Numbered from the stretch's first letter, positions 17,547 to 27,360 are shown. The stretch: DNA of 64,000 bases from Lusitaniella coriacea LEGE 07157 (GCF_015207425.1 NZ_JADEWZ010000024.1:20081-84080); one strand, 5' to 3'. Notes: generated from the sequence alone by a model not told the origin. Numbers and translations: made by a program.

Positions 17547-19316
17547 TTAAAGAAGGGGGAGACTGAGGGGTTCTTCTAGTTTTTGTTGAGTGCCAGCCGC
17601 GATCGCGGTGAAATATTGACGCAAGCGCTGACATTGTTTGTGGTTAGCACGATAGCATCCCGGTGGATCTTGGGAGAAGAGGGGAGCGACGGTAATGCCC
17701 TGATAATCTCGATTGTATTGGGAATCGACCGTCAGCCAGCCGGCGTTATCTGTGGTGGGAACTAAACCGGAGGGCAAATAGCCCTTTAAGAACGCGAGGA
17801 GGCGATCGCGGCAGGTTCGGGTATTAATGCCTCGTTTTTCCAACCTTTGCAGAATCTCTTCAATCCGAAAAGAATGATTGGGAAGGACGTGCAGGAGTTC
17901 TCGCAGTAAAAAATAGTCGCTGTATTGGTGGTGCAATGCGTCGAGGAGTTGGGGAAAGGCGGGAAGTCTCCCTAACCCCAAAGCAACGAGGGAGGATGTG
18001 GGATTATCTTGCGTTTCAATCACTTTGGCATTGACCAGTTTTTGCGCCAACCAAGCCTTAATCGCAGGACGAATCGCGATCGCGGTTTTGCCGCTACAAA
18101 GGACGTTAACAATGGCATCCGCAGTCATTCCCCGTTGACTCAAAAGGGCGTTGAGTTGGGCGTTCAATTGCCGGATATATGGATAAATTGCCTGCTGTTC
18201 TAAGTCTTTGCGCTCGACCCCCCACTCTTGTTCGCCGAGTTTGGTGCGAAAAGACTCCTGTTTTTGCAAAATTCGCCAAACGCGCTCGGCGGTTTCTAAC
18301 AGGCGTTTGCCCCCTGGAAAAGCTTGTATTTGGAAATAGGCGCGATCGCGCGCGGGTCGATCGGGTTCTCCCGGTTCGGGAATTTCAATCTCCAAATCCT
18401 CTAAAAAAGATTGGTGGGGCAACCATTGCGGATAGATTAATTGATAAAAAATGTCCTGAATCAGCGCGTTACCACCGTAGGGAAAGTGCCACATCCCAAA
18501 ATCTTCGTGGGTTAATTCCTCTGGATTTTCCCGCAAATCCACCAGTGCCAACTCTGTTTGAGTCGCTCCACCGTGAACGACTAAAGTCATGCCCCGTGCG
18601 GGAAGCTGGCAAACCGAACGTCCCTCCATCTCCCGCCAAATTCCCCGTCCCAGCATTGCCGCGATCGCTTCTTCTAGAAAAAAGATCCGACTGCTCTCTC
18701 GCACTAATCCCGCCCCCAAAATCGCCTCTCGCAGGTTGAATCGATAGGCATCGCTCCATCCCACCGGACAGCCGATCGCCACCCCTTCTAGGCGGCTTAA
18801 GATGGCGTTGAGGGCTTCTTCTGAGACTCCCTCCGCTCTCAAATGAGAGGAAGACGGGCTTTGGGGATTGAGCGCTGCCAACAGGTTTTGGAGAGCGAGT
18901 TGCAGCCAATAGAGGGGAACCGGAGACGAACCATAAACTTGCAATTGCGGTTCCCAGCGCGGTTTTCCCTGAGCGTAGTAAGGAATTGCCGCATCCAAAT
19001 AGGGTTTGAAACGATCGAGCAAAATCCCGTCTTTTTGCTGTTGTGCTGCGGATAGGGCGGCGGTTCCCACGGAAATGTTGGAGAGGGGAGAGGATTCCCC
19101 CTGTTTTGCCTTTAAGTTCAAGCGAGCAACGGCGGGAATTGCTGCGTGCTGCCCTTCAGCAGAATCAGATGCCAACCAATGCAGGGGATATTCCTGGGGG
19201 GGATTGTCTCGCGCCGTTTTGGGGAAGGCAACGAGAGTCGCTCTCAATTCGGTTGTCCCCAGATCGATCCCCAAGTGCCAAAAATTATCCGCGATCGTTG
19301 CTAAGTTGTCGTACAT
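17547..19316 (-). CDS. Hsp70-like (DnaK-related) ATPase
   Basis: This 589-residue protein has an actin/Hsp70-type nucleotide-binding fold: the phosphate-1 motif is [18 protein letters not shown] near residue 12, and a later glycine-rich loop is [18 protein letters not shown]. It lacks the conserved DnaK substrate-binding domain, and the second half (from about 390) is unfamiliar. It is thus an Hsp70 relative specialised for one client rather than a general chaperone. The next gene upstream, 21 bp away, encodes a coiled-coil protein, and map follows 4 bp downstream. Residues around 55-61 (SAEGQHA) come from an in-frame copy of a 20 bp repeat. Confidence 0.8.
   Translation of the reverse strand: MYDNLATIADNFWHLGIDLGTTELRATLVAFPKTARDNPPQEYPLHWLASDSAEGQHAAIPAVARLNLKAKQGESSPLSNISVGTAALSAAQQQKDGILLDRFKPYLDAAIPYYAQGKPRWEPQLQVYGSSPVPLYWLQLALQNLLAALNPQSPSSSHLRAEGVSEEALNAILSRLEGVAIGCPVGWSDAYRFNLREAILGAGLVRESSRIFFLEEAIAAMLGRGIWREMEGRSVCQLPARGMTLVVHGGATQTELALVDLRENPEELTHEDFGMWHFPYGGNALIQDIFYQLIYPQWLPHQSFLEDLEIEIPEPGEPDRPARDRAYFQIQAFPGGKRLLETAERVWRILQKQESFRTKLGEQEWGVERKDLEQQAIYPYIRQLNAQLNALLSQRGMTADAIVNVLCSGKTAIAIRPAIKAWLAQKLVNAKVIETQDNPTSSLVALGLGRLPAFPQLLDALHHQYSDYFLLRELLHVLPNHSFRIEEILQRLEKRGINTRTCRDRLLAFLKGYLPSGLVPTTDNAGWLTVDSQYNRDYQGITVAPLFSQDPPGCYRANHKQCQRLRQYFTAIAAGTQQKLEEPLSLPLL
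19144..19163. repeat. Short dispersed repeat inside a coding region (copy 2)
   Basis: This unit matches 1807-1826 at 19 of 20 positions and is read in the same frame as there, giving SAEGQHA within the Hsp70-like ATPase. See copy 1 for its inverted-repeat structure. Confidence 0.6.
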
Positions 19317-19337
19317 CTCACTTGCCTATCCTTGAAT

Positions 19338-21077
19338 TCACTCTTCTGATTGTTTGTGGGAAGGATTGCTCCAAGGATCGGTGGCGATTTCTGCGGGTAA
19401 AGGGAGAGGTTCTTCTTGCTTTGAGGTTGAATTTTGCTGCTGGGGGGCATCTTCCCACAAATCGCTGTCTACAGAGAGCGTTTCTAGAGGAACGTTTTCT
19501 AAGTTTTCTCCCATGAGTTCCTGGGGAGGCGATAGGGCTTCTGGAGACGCTTCTAAGGGATTTTGAAACTCTTCTAGGTCTTGGTTGAGCTGTTCGAGTT
19601 GGTCGGGTTCTAGGGAGCGTTCTGAGACGAGTTCTTGCCTGAGTTCTGCTTCCTCTGTGACTAACAGATTTTCGCCGGGAGGGACGGGGGTTTCGGAGAT
19701 GAATTCTTCCCCATCCACCTCTTCTGGAAGGGATGCCTCGCGATCGAGCAATTCCGTTAAGGACGTAATCGTATCCGCTAAACTGGGCATTTCCTCTGAC
19801 CCCGATGGGGGAACTGCTGTTTCCCCCTCAAAAGTGGAGACGCTTGGGGGTTTGGGGGGAGATTTTGTTTCGTTGAATAGTTCGGCTTCGACGGAGGTGG
19901 ATTCTCCTTCGGGGGAGGGATTGGCAGTGGCGATCGCGTCGGGTTCTTTTGCTCGTTCTTCCCCAAACAATTGTTCTTCTACTCCTTTTTCTGACATTTC
20001 GCGATCGACGAATTCTAAGGGTGGCAATTCTCCTGCTGACAAAGCGGTATCCTCCGGTTCATTTTGCTTTGGTAATGGAGGATTTAAGGGTTCCTCAGAG
20101 ATAAAAAGACGATCGAGGGGCTTTTGTTCCGATTCGAGGGGGTCTGAGGCTTCCTCTTTATTGGTATTGAGCTGGAGAAGGGCATCAATTTGCGAATCAT
20201 CCATTGACTCTATATCCAAACTCGAAGCGGGGTCCGCAGGCGGCGCGATCCCGCTTTGGGGATCGCGGGGAATTTCCATTCCGGCAAAGGGATAAAGGAC
20301 TGGTGCTTCTTGCGGTTCGCTAGTTTCTTCTTCTTTTGGCGGTAAAACTTCTTCTCCCCCTGCTTCTGTGGGGAGAACGGCACCTTGTTGGCTCCGATCG
20401 TACATTCGTTTGAGGGAAGCCGACAGCGATTGCTCGTAGCCTTGCAAATCTTGCTCCAGCGTCTCAAAAACCGTGCGGAAGGTGGTATCGAGGGTCATGA
20501 ACAATCGATCGGATTGCTGTTGCAGTTGCTGGAGTTGTTCGAGGCGACGGGAGGGACTGGGAGGAAGCCAGGTGCCTTCTGGGACGCGATCGCCCGCCTG
20601 AACGTTGTAGATCGATTGCGTTTCAATCTTCTCTAGAGTTTGGGAAACCTGTTGCTGGAGATTTTCGCTGACGCGACCGAGCAACACCTCTAGGAAGTCG
20701 GCGATCAGTTGCTGGCGTTGGGCCTCCAATTGCCGAATTTCTCGCGCTAGGGAGTCTCGTTGCTGGCGCATTGACTCTAATTCCATTTGCCACGGCTGCA
20801 ACCAAGTTGCCCTTTGAAGATTCATTTGCGCGATCGCGGCGCTCGCCACTTGTTCCCCAAGTTGGTCGTGCCACTGCGTTGCACCCTCCCCCAAAGGCGA
20901 TTGAGACTGCATCGTTGCAGTTTGCTGGAGAGAGAATAGCCCCTGGCGCACTCGCTCCAAAACCGCCTGAGACTCAGAGAATTGACTCGAATCGGACAGG
21001 CTAGAACTCGCGCTATCCCCGGATAATACGCGATCGAGATCGGCGATCAAAGATTGAATTTGCTTTTGAACAGTCAC
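19338..21077 (-). CDS. Coiled-coil and low-complexity partner of the Hsp70-like ATPase
   Basis: This is a soluble protein of about 579 residues. Residues 1-230 are strongly helical and glutamine-rich (MRQQRDSLAREIRQLEAQRQ, LEQLQQLQQQSDRLF), typical of a coiled coil. The rest is acidic, Pro/Glu/Ser-rich and probably disordered. I recognise no enzyme domain. I set the start at GTG 21077 (VTVQKQIQS), with TTG at 21089 as the alternative; neither has a clear ribosome binding site. It lies 21 bp upstream of the Hsp70-like gene, which suggests that the two act together, for example as client or scaffold and ATPase. Confidence 0.75.
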   Translation of the reverse strand: MTVQKQIQSLIADLDRVLSGDSASSSLSDSSQFSESQAVLERVRQGLFSLQQTATMQSQSPLGEGATQWHDQLGEQVASAAIAQMNLQRATWLQPWQMELESMRQQRDSLAREIRQLEAQRQQLIADFLEVLLGRVSENLQQQVSQTLEKIETQSIYNVQAGDRVPEGTWLPPSPSRRLEQLQQLQQQSDRLFMTLDTTFRTVFETLEQDLQGYEQSLSASLKRMYDRSQQGAVLPTEAGGEEVLPPKEEETSEPQEAPVLYPFAGMEIPRDPQSGIAPPADPASSLDIESMDDSQIDALLQLNTNKEEASDPLESEQKPLDRLFISEEPLNPPLPKQNEPEDTALSAGELPPLEFVDREMSEKGVEEQLFGEERAKEPDAIATANPSPEGESTSVEAELFNETKSPPKPPSVSTFEGETAVPPSGSEEMPSLADTITSLTELLDREASLPEEVDGEEFISETPVPPGENLLVTEEAELRQELVSERSLEPDQLEQLNQDLEEFQNPLEASPEALSPPQELMGENLENVPLETLSVDSDLWEDAPQQQNSTSKQEEPLPLPAEIATDPWSNPSHKQSEE

Positions 21078-21951
21078 GGCAAAACCCAAATGCGAAAATA
21101 AGCGAAGCGGGGATCGAGATGGCTACCCCTGGTTTTTTATAGCAATTCTCGCTCCTGCAAGGTACATATTTCACTGCCTATTGCCTTAAGCTTTAAGCTT
21201 TGTACCTCACCAGACTGAGAAACGCTATATCTTAAAAGAAGCGATCGGACTCACAGCACAGAATATTCCTCCCGAACCCTCAATAACTTTATCCCTTCTT
21301 ATATCATTTCCTTCTGGTCGTGCAACCATTAAATCACCCAAAGAACCAGGAGGATGTATTCCCTTCTTGAGGAGTAGGGGGTTTGACCTCACAGTTGTAA
21401 AGTATTATTGACCGAGACTCGAATTGCAGGGAAAATCGCAACTTCTTCCGTCTGGTAAGAGCAAAATATCACAATTCACGCTCAATGTGTATGAGAAGCT
21501 AAAACCCTTACTCTGCGGTAATTTCTTCTGGCTCTTCCCTATTTCTAACAAGGGTTTCAGGGTGTTCACATCAGGCGTAATTCTCACTCTGGCGAGGCAC
21601 GCCTTCTCTCGGCTGGGGTAAAGGGAAAAGGGGAAAAACTGAGTCCCTCATAAAGTAACAAAGCAAGCCGTCTTGTAGAGCGAGAAGGACGCAGAGCGCT
21701 TGCTTGCTCTCGTTACGAGGGAAAGTCTATTCACAGGACTCTAGATAGTGTTAATGTGATAACTCTAAAGGATTTCGTGCTGCTCCCCGCCAAAGATTGA
21801 GTTCTGAGCGTTAAAGGGTGCTAGACAGTACTGTAAGGTAGTGTTGGCTAGTCTGCAAGCGTCAGCGTTGCTGTTTTGCTTGTTGCTTTTCTCTCCAACT
21901 TTATTGGGTTGCGTGCGATCCAACAACAGCGTTTAGAATCTGCTTGAGCTC
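21078..21951. other. Long intergenic region upstream of the Crp-type gene
   Basis: About 870 bp separates two divergent genes. I see no convincing gene: the short open frames here have no conserved features. GTA-CTGTAAGG-TAG at 21828-21841 is one base short of the NtcA consensus, but no good -10 element follows at the usual distance. The half-site AATGTGATAAC near 21752-21762 resembles half of a Crp site, which could hint at autoregulation. A non-coding RNA cannot be excluded. Confidence 0.4.
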
Positions 21952-22659
21952 ATGGATGACCGATACAGCTCCCGCGAACAGACCTCTGAAATTAACCAGC
22001 TAATCCAATCGGCTCCTTTTTTTAATGGTTTGCCAGATGAGATTATCGAAAAGGCTACCTGTCATGTAGTCACTCGAAACCACCCACCCAATCAGGTAAT
22101 TCTGCTGGAAAACGATTGGGGAGGTTCCGTCTATTTTATTTTGGATGGTTGGGTGAAAATCCGAACCTACAATCTCGATGGCAAAGAAGTCACGCTCAAT
22201 ATTATTGGAAAGGGCGAAATTTTTGGTGAAATGGCGGCTTTAGATGAAGTTCCGCGATCGACCGATGTCATCACCCTAACGCCGACTAAAATCAGCAGTA
22301 TTCCCTCTCAAGATTTTATCGAGTTGATTCATGCTGAACCGATGGCGGGCGTGCGTTTGGCACAACTGATGGCGACGCGCCTGCGTCAGGTCAATCGGCG
22401 ACTGCGCTTGAGGGAGGCGGATAGTATGTCTCGCGTTGCAGATACGCTGCTGTTTTTGGCAGAAGGACAGGGAAAAGCTCGGAATGAAGGAACGGAAATT
22501 CCCAATCTACCCCACCGTGAGTTAAGCAGTTTGAGTGGATTGGCGCGGGAAACGGTCACGCGAGTTTTAACAAAATTGGAGAAGAAGAATTTAATTGCAC
22601 GAGAGCAAGATGTATTGCGCATTCCCGATGTCGCTGCGCTAGAACGGATTATCTCCTGA
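21952..22659 (+). CDS. Crp/Fnr-family transcription regulator
   Basis: This 235-residue regulator has a cyclic-nucleotide-binding-like barrel (about 15-130, with VILLENDWGGSVYFILDGWVKI and GKGEIFGEMAAL) and a C-terminal winged helix (HRELSSLSGLARETVTRVLTKLEKKNLI). The phosphate-binding cassette shows PRSTDV after GEMAALDE, so cAMP or another ligand may bind. It is not NtcA, whose sequence differs throughout. ATG at 21952 is the start. A DUF2232 gene begins 7 bp after its stop, so the two are almost certainly one operon. Its regulon is unknown. Confidence 0.9.
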   Translation: MDDRYSSREQTSEINQLIQSAPFFNGLPDEIIEKATCHVVTRNHPPNQVILLENDWGGSVYFILDGWVKIRTYNLDGKEVTLNIIGKGEIFGEMAALDEVPRSTDVITLTPTKISSIPSQDFIELIHAEPMAGVRLAQLMATRLRQVNRRLRLREADSMSRVADTLLFLAEGQGKARNEGTEIPNLPHRELSSLSGLARETVTRVLTKLEKKNLIAREQDVLRIPDVAALERIIS

Positions 22660-22666
22660 AATTCCA

Positions 22667-23392
22667 ATGACCAATGATGACTGGACGAGCGATATTAATT
22701 GGGTCGATCTCGACGAAGAACAAGGGCAGTCTCAGACCGAACCAAAACCGCTCAATAAACCAGAAATACGCGCAAATATCCCCATTGTTACCGTTGAAAC
22801 GGCATTTTTAGCGAGTACGGCAAGCTTGTTGTGGCTGATTAATTATTACTTTCCTTTGGGGCCCTTGCTGCGCATCTTTTTCCCGATTCCGATCGCGCTG
22901 GTTTATTTGCGTCGAGGTTCTCGCGCGGCTTGGATGTCCGCTTTAGTCGCAGGATTATTACTGTCGATCCTGATGGGTCCCAATCGCAGCATTATGTTCC
23001 TGATGCCCTTTGGGTTGATGGGGGTACAACTGGGCGCATTTTGGCGGCGGAGAATGGGGTGGTGCTTTTCAATTGCAGCGGGAACGCTATTGGGAATTAT
23101 TGGTTTCTTTTTCCGCTTCTGGGTTCTTTCGTTTCTCCTCGGCGAAGACCTCTGGCTATATGTCATTAACCAAATGACCAATGTTGCCGACTGGATATTC
23201 CTTTATCTGGGATTGCTCGATCGACCTGGGCCCGTTTTAATTCAAGCGATCGCGCTAGGAACGATCGCGATCAATAATTTGATTTATTTGTTTGTGGTGC
23301 ATTTAGTCGCGCTGCTTCTTTTCGACCGCTTGGGCAACCCAATCCCCCGTCCTCCCAATTGGGTACAAGCCCTAGTGGAGTATGATTATTGA
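22667..23392 (+). CDS. DUF2232 family membrane protein
   Basis: This 241-residue inner-membrane protein has about six hydrophobic segments after a 45-residue acidic N-terminal tail. The segments LRIFFPIPIALVYLRRG and the glycine-rich GPNRSIMFLMPFGLMGVQLG match the DUF2232 pattern. Some DUF2232 relatives resemble S components of energy-coupling transporters, but no substrate or partner is visible here. It begins 7 bp after the Crp/Fnr gene and is probably translated from the same message. Confidence 0.85.
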   Translation: MTNDDWTSDINWVDLDEEQGQSQTEPKPLNKPEIRANIPIVTVETAFLASTASLLWLINYYFPLGPLLRIFFPIPIALVYLRRGSRAAWMSALVAGLLLSILMGPNRSIMFLMPFGLMGVQLGAFWRRRMGWCFSIAAGTLLGIIGFFFRFWVLSFLLGEDLWLYVINQMTNVADWIFLYLGLLDRPGPVLIQAIALGTIAINNLIYLFVVHLVALLLFDRLGNPIPRPPNWVQALVEYDY

Positions 23393-23410
23393 GTTTGAGA
23401 GCGCGGAATT

Positions 23411-23512
23411 AGATAAAATCCGTTTGAATCGCCCTAGTTAAGGCTGAAACGGAGACACGGGGAAGGGGAGACACGGGGAATTTTTATGATGTGCAAATTG
23501 AAGGATTTGATA
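23411..23512. repeat. Dispersed repeat of about 100 bp, copy 1
   Basis: The left end reads ATAAAATCCGTTTGAATCGCC and the right end GGATTTGATAT, with CGGAGACACGG units between. A diverged copy lies at 48738-48856 and a fragment of the left end at 61995-62016. The GTG at 23491 that would extend the next gene upstream lies inside this repeat, which argues that the true start is further down. Confidence 0.6.
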
Positions 23513-23565
23513 TTAACTATCGGCTTCAACTCAAAGAGTCGATCGATGGTTCGGCGCTGAGGATT

Positions 23566-24678
23566 ATGATTCGGATTTACACCCAGCAAAGGCGAGGACA
23601 GCAATGGCTGCAACACCATCAACACTGTTGTCCGAGATTTGTTTGTATCCTAGGGTTCACAGAAACGGGGCTGATTGAAGGGATTTCTGCTGCTGGAGCA
23701 ACCCCTGCCGATCGACAATATACCGCGATCGCGGACGCAGAATTTTTGGTCAACGGCGTACAACCCCATCCCAAATACCCCTTACCTCCCCTGCAATGCG
23801 GCGCATCTCCAGTTTTCATCTCCCGCACGGCGATCGAAGCCTTAAAAATTCCCGTCGATCTCATTAATGCAGGTCTTCCCCATCCCCTTCCCGTTCCCGC
23901 GATCGACCTCAAGGGTCGTCCGGCGCGATGCATCACCACCGGACAAGCATTACCCCTAGAAACGGTCAAACACCTGTTTGAGGAGGGATTAGCCTGGGGA
24001 GAAGCCTTAATCGCGCGGCAACCCAATACCTATTTAATCCTGGGAGAATGCGTTGTGGGCGGCACGACAACCGCCTTGAGCGTTCTGACGGGATTGGGAG
24101 TCGATGCCCTTGGGAAAGTCAACAGCAGCCATCCCCACTGCAATCATTCCCAAAAATGGTCGGTGGTGCAGGAAGGGTTAACCGAAGCGGGGTTGTTGCC
24201 AATCTTGGAAGAAGTCGATCCCTTCGTACTCATTACTGCGGTCGGAGATCCCATGCAAATTGTAGCGGCAGGAATGACGATTGCAGCCAGTCGAAAGGGG
24301 GGCGTGTTGTTGGCAGGCGGGACGCAAATGTTAGCGGTATATGCCCTCGTGCGGGCAATTTCGCGTCGCTATCATCTATTTTGGGAACCCGATCGCGTTG
24401 CTGTGGGAACCACGCGCTGGGTTGCTGAAGATGCCACAGGAGACACGGTGGGTTTAGGGAATACCATTGGAGAGGTTCCCCTTTTAGGGACGACCCTCAG
24501 TTTTGCGACTTCTCGGTATTCCAATCTTCGCGCCTACGAACAAGGATACGTTAAAGAAGGGGTCGGGGCGGGGGGGTGCGCGATCGCGACTCATCTCCAT
24601 CAAGGATGGACGGGGATGCAATTACTGGTTGCAATTGAAACGCTTGTGGCGCAACTCTCCGAGCCGTATAGCCCTTAA
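23566..24678 (+). CDS. UPF0284 / CobT-like nicotinate phosphoribosyltransferase
   Basis: This 370-residue protein belongs to the cyanobacterial and archaeal UPF0284 family, related to CobT, which activates dimethylbenzimidazole in cobalamin assembly. Supporting blocks are GFTETGLIEGISAAGATPAD near the start, LGECVVGGTTTALSVLTGLG in the middle and GGVLLAGGTQMLAVYAL later. The glycine-rich middle is the nucleotide and phosphate site of the family. Cyanobacteria mostly make pseudocobalamin, so the base used is uncertain. ATG at 23566 (MIRIYTQQ) fits the family start, and the upstream GTG at 23491 sits in a repeat. The stop overlaps that of the following leftward gene by 4 bp. Confidence 0.85.
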   Translation: MIRIYTQQRRGQQWLQHHQHCCPRFVCILGFTETGLIEGISAAGATPADRQYTAIADAEFLVNGVQPHPKYPLPPLQCGASPVFISRTAIEALKIPVDLINAGLPHPLPVPAIDLKGRPARCITTGQALPLETVKHLFEEGLAWGEALIARQPNTYLILGECVVGGTTTALSVLTGLGVDALGKVNSSHPHCNHSQKWSVVQEGLTEAGLLPILEEVDPFVLITAVGDPMQIVAAGMTIAASRKGGVLLAGGTQMLAVYALVRAISRRYHLFWEPDRVAVGTTRWVAEDATGDTVGLGNTIGEVPLLGTTLSFATSRYSNLRAYEQGYVKEGVGAGGCAIATHLHQGWTGMQLLVAIETLVAQLSEPYSP

Positions 24679-25070
24679 ACTCGTCCGGATTCCGTGCGGA
24701 TTCTGCGGGTTAATAACTGCTCTTCAAGGGCAGCAATGCGGTTGTAAGCAGCCGTAACCTGCGCGGTAAGCCGTCGGATTTGTAGATCGGAAGAAAGACT
24801 GTTCTCCTTCTCCACGGCGGTAGGATTCTCCCAATCGCGACTATCGAGCAAAATATCCTTATGTCGCATTGCCTCATCAACATTATTAGGCTGGGGTAAC
24901 GGATGGGGTTGAATTTGAAGAACGCGCTCGAATTGCTCTGCATCCGAAACCGCTTTATGCTGAATATTCAAAAGCAATTCGTCAATTTGTTGGCTCAATC
25001 GTTCGACCATGACATACAGGTCATCAACTTTCCGATTGATTGTTGCAATCTCTCGTTGACAGTCACTCAT
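24675..25070 (-). CDS. Small coiled-coil hypothetical protein
   Basis: This is a 131-residue soluble protein with two helical coiled-coil stretches: residues 5-40 (NRKVDDLYVMVERLSQQIDE) and 95-120 (RRLTAQVTAAYNRIAALEEQ), joined by a proline-rich loop. No known domain is recognised. The start is ATG at 25070. It overlaps the 3' end of the CobT-like gene by 4 bp in convergent orientation. Confidence 0.7.
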   Translation of the reverse strand: MSDCQREIATINRKVDDLYVMVERLSQQIDELLLNIQHKAVSDAEQFERVLQIQPHPLPQPNNVDEAMRHKDILLDSRDWENPTAVEKENSLSSDLQIRRLTAQVTAAYNRIAALEEQLLTRRIRTESGRV

Positions 25071-25201
25071 AAAATTTCGTCCTATAACGCTGTTGCTTCT
25101 TATGCTATGTGTCCTAGAGATAAGTGTTGAACTATTCCTGATTCATTTAACTTTTGAAAAGTTTACGGTGCTTTAACATTCTTTAAGGTTTAACTTCAGT
25201 A

Positions 25202-26419
25202 ATGCTCAATCGTCGTTCTTTTTTTAACGGTATTGCCGCACTGGGAATGGTTTTCCTCCTCTCTGGTTGCAATCGCACTCGCCCAGCTCTAAAAATCCTT
25301 TTATTGGCTAATTCGATTCCCTCCCAGTCTATTAGTAAATTTCGCAAGAGTTTAACCCAAAAAACAGCTCTTAGCTTCAAAGCAGAAGCTCAATTGCAAC
25401 AACTCTATGATTTCCTTGAAGATTGGAGAGAACAAGGAAAAGAAGCACAAGAAGAACCGTCTTGGATTGACCCTTTGATTGGATTTCTGCCCTTTGTGCG
25501 CCAGCGCCCCCCCAAACAAACAAATTTAATCACTCTCGGTCATTCTTGGTTGAGTCAAGCGATTCAAAATCAAGTCATTCAACCTCTCAACCCGGACAAT
25601 TTTTCTCAGTGGAAAAATTTGCCCTCTTCCTGGCAAGATTTGGTGCGGCGTAACTCAAAAGGTCAACTCGATCCTTCCGGGGAAGTCTGGGGCGCGCCCT
25701 ATCGTTGGGGAACGACCGCGATCGCGTACAATCGCGATAAATTCAAAGCTTTGGATTGGGAATTAACGGATTGGAGTGATTTATGGCGACCGGAATTGCG
25801 CGATCGCGTCTCTATTATCGATCGACCCAGAGAAGTGATTGGTTTAACCTTAAAAAAGCTCGGTTATTCCTATAACGAGCAAGATTTATCCAAAATTGCC
25901 AACTTAAAATCGGAACTTCGTTCTCTACACCAACAAATCAAATTTTACAGTTCAACTCACTACCTTCAGCCCCTTATTTTGGAAGATGTTTGGGTTGCGG
26001 TGGGATGGTCTGCGGATATTTTGTCCCTTCAAGAGCAATACCCGAATATTGACGCAATTATTCCGCAATCTGGAACGGCTTTATGGACGGATTTATGGGT
26101 TGAACCCTCAAGGAAAAATGCCCCTTCTTCAGAGGCAAAAATAAATACTCAGCCGTCCCTCGAAAATAAATGGATCGATTTTTGCTGGAGGGAAGAAACC
26201 GCTCTCCAAATTGCTCTATTCACGCCTGCATCTTCACCGATTATTTTGGGAATGAATCGTGCAAATCTCCTCGAAACGCTGCAAAATGATCCGCTTCGAT
26301 TGCCTAATGCTGAAATTATCGCAAAAAGTGATTTTATTGAGCCTCTCTCTAAAGAAATAGAAAAACAGTACCGCGACTTATGGAAGACAATTATGCCTAA
26401 TGTGGATTCAGAGTTATGA
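25202..26419 (+). CDS. Tat-type lipoprotein, solute-binding-protein-like
   Basis: This 405-residue protein has an N-terminal twin-arginine start (MLNRRSFFNG) followed by a hydrophobic span and the lipobox LLSGC, so it is probably exported folded and anchored by lipid at Cys22. The body resembles periplasmic polyamine-type (PotD-like) binding proteins, with VWGAPYRWGTTAIAYNRDKF and LTDWSDLWRPELRDRVSIID matching the hinge and domain-2 start of that family. No permease or ATPase gene lies nearby, so it may be an orphan receptor. The 3' end overlaps the convergent FMN reductase gene by 6 bp. Confidence 0.82.
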   Translation: MLNRRSFFNGIAALGMVFLLSGCNRTRPALKILLLANSIPSQSISKFRKSLTQKTALSFKAEAQLQQLYDFLEDWREQGKEAQEEPSWIDPLIGFLPFVRQRPPKQTNLITLGHSWLSQAIQNQVIQPLNPDNFSQWKNLPSSWQDLVRRNSKGQLDPSGEVWGAPYRWGTTAIAYNRDKFKALDWELTDWSDLWRPELRDRVSIIDRPREVIGLTLKKLGYSYNEQDLSKIANLKSELRSLHQQIKFYSSTHYLQPLILEDVWVAVGWSADILSLQEQYPNIDAIIPQSGTALWTDLWVEPSRKNAPSSEAKINTQPSLENKWIDFCWREETALQIALFTPASSPIILGMNRANLLETLQNDPLRLPNAEIIAKSDFIEPLSKEIEKQYRDLWKTIMPNVDSEL

Positions 26420-26956
26420 GCCACGGATTTTTTGAGTATTTTCGACTAAACTCTGGGCAAATCCATCAAAGCGTTGCGATAACTTCTCATCCAATATCTT
26501 TCCTTCAGGACTAAAAGCATTCCAAGCTTGTCCGATGGCAATTTGTTCCGGAATAACCCAGGCGTGAACCCAGCGCATGATGACGCGCAGGTCATTTAAG
26601 GCATTGCTATTGGACTGTCCGCCCAAAACGCTGATGACTCCGGTCACTTTTCCATCTAAATGCTCGAAACTCATTAAATCTAGGGCATTTTTCAACACCC
26701 CACTCACGCTTCCGTGATATTCGGGGGTGGCTAAAATGATGCCGTCTGCGGATCTAAAAGCGTCGCGCAACCGTTCGACATCGGGATAGTCGGAGTAGTC
26801 CTTTCCGCCGTGACAAAAGGGAAGATTGAGGGTGCGGATATCGAGAATTTCAACAGTCGCGCCAAGGGCTTCAACTCTCGTGGCGGCTTGCTGGAGGGCT
26901 TGGGCGCTATGGGAATCGGGGCGAAGGCTGCCATTTAAACCGACGATTTTAACCAT
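26414..26956 (-). CDS. NADPH-dependent FMN reductase family protein
   Basis: This 180-residue flavodoxin-like enzyme has the FMN phosphate loop GLNGSLRPDSHS at the start, the ATPEYHGSVSGVLKNALDL motif that contacts the flavin ring, and VISVLGGQSNSNALNDLR. Such enzymes reduce FMN, quinones or azo dyes with NAD(P)H. The precise substrate is not shown. ATG at 26956 follows a good ribosome binding site, AGGAGAAAG on the minus strand. It overlaps the end of the lipoprotein gene. Confidence 0.88.
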   Translation of the reverse strand: MVKIVGLNGSLRPDSHSAQALQQAATRVEALGATVEILDIRTLNLPFCHGGKDYSDYPDVERLRDAFRSADGIILATPEYHGSVSGVLKNALDLMSFEHLDGKVTGVISVLGGQSNSNALNDLRVIMRWVHAWVIPEQIAIGQAWNAFSPEGKILDEKLSQRFDGFAQSLVENTQKIRGS

Positions 26957-27360
26957 TAATCTTTCTCCTTTAAGTAAAGTCGTTATGACTACGTATAAGA
27001 TAACAAAAATTCAGAAGTTTGACCAACCGCGATCGTCAGTCGCTTTCTCGAAACTGATATAATCCGGAAAATCACAGTTTGATGCCCAAGCTTGCTTGAA
27101 TAACGCCGCACTCTCGGTTAGCCCACTCGACAGGAACGGGGAATTCGCTTAGGATAAAGTCATCCCAATTTTTGGCAGGGGCAAGCGGGGTCAAAAACCC
27201 TGGGGGTGCTGCCAAATCTACAGAACCTAGATAATTCAAGGTGTTTGAGCTTCTCATTGCGGGAAGGGCAGGCAAAAAACCGGGAATTTTTTCGGGATTT
27301 TGAGACTCCTGCCAAAACTGCCTCCAGAACCCTTAACTCATGGGGGTTGCCAGGGGCGGA
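26957..27360. other. Region upstream of the CRISPR array; possible leader and gene relic
   Basis: About 400 bp separates the FMN reductase start from the first CRISPR repeat. With the array read rightward, the leader would be here. No cas gene is present. On the minus strand, 27072-27275 is an open frame of 67 codons ending in ECGVIQASLGIKL; I see no family match, and it may be the tail of a decayed gene. A hairpin-like CCGGGAATTTTTTCGG lies at 27280-27295. Confidence 0.35.

Noticed and set aside
19585..20295. 236-codon rightward frame opposite the coiled-coil gene
   Set aside because: It is Ser/Gly-rich mirror sequence of an acidic low-complexity coding region on the other strand.
21700..21740. 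Possible RNase P RNA motif (GAGGGAAAGTC)
   Set aside because: The conserved rnpB flanks are absent and no long helical structure could be drawn.
21828..21841. NtcA box upstream of the Crp-type gene
   Set aside because: The second half is TAG in place of TAC and no -10 element follows at the right distance; noted only within the intergenic entry.
21952..22659. Assignment of the Crp/Fnr gene as ntcA
   Set aside because: The sequence differs from NtcA throughout, including the recognition helix, so only the family name is given.
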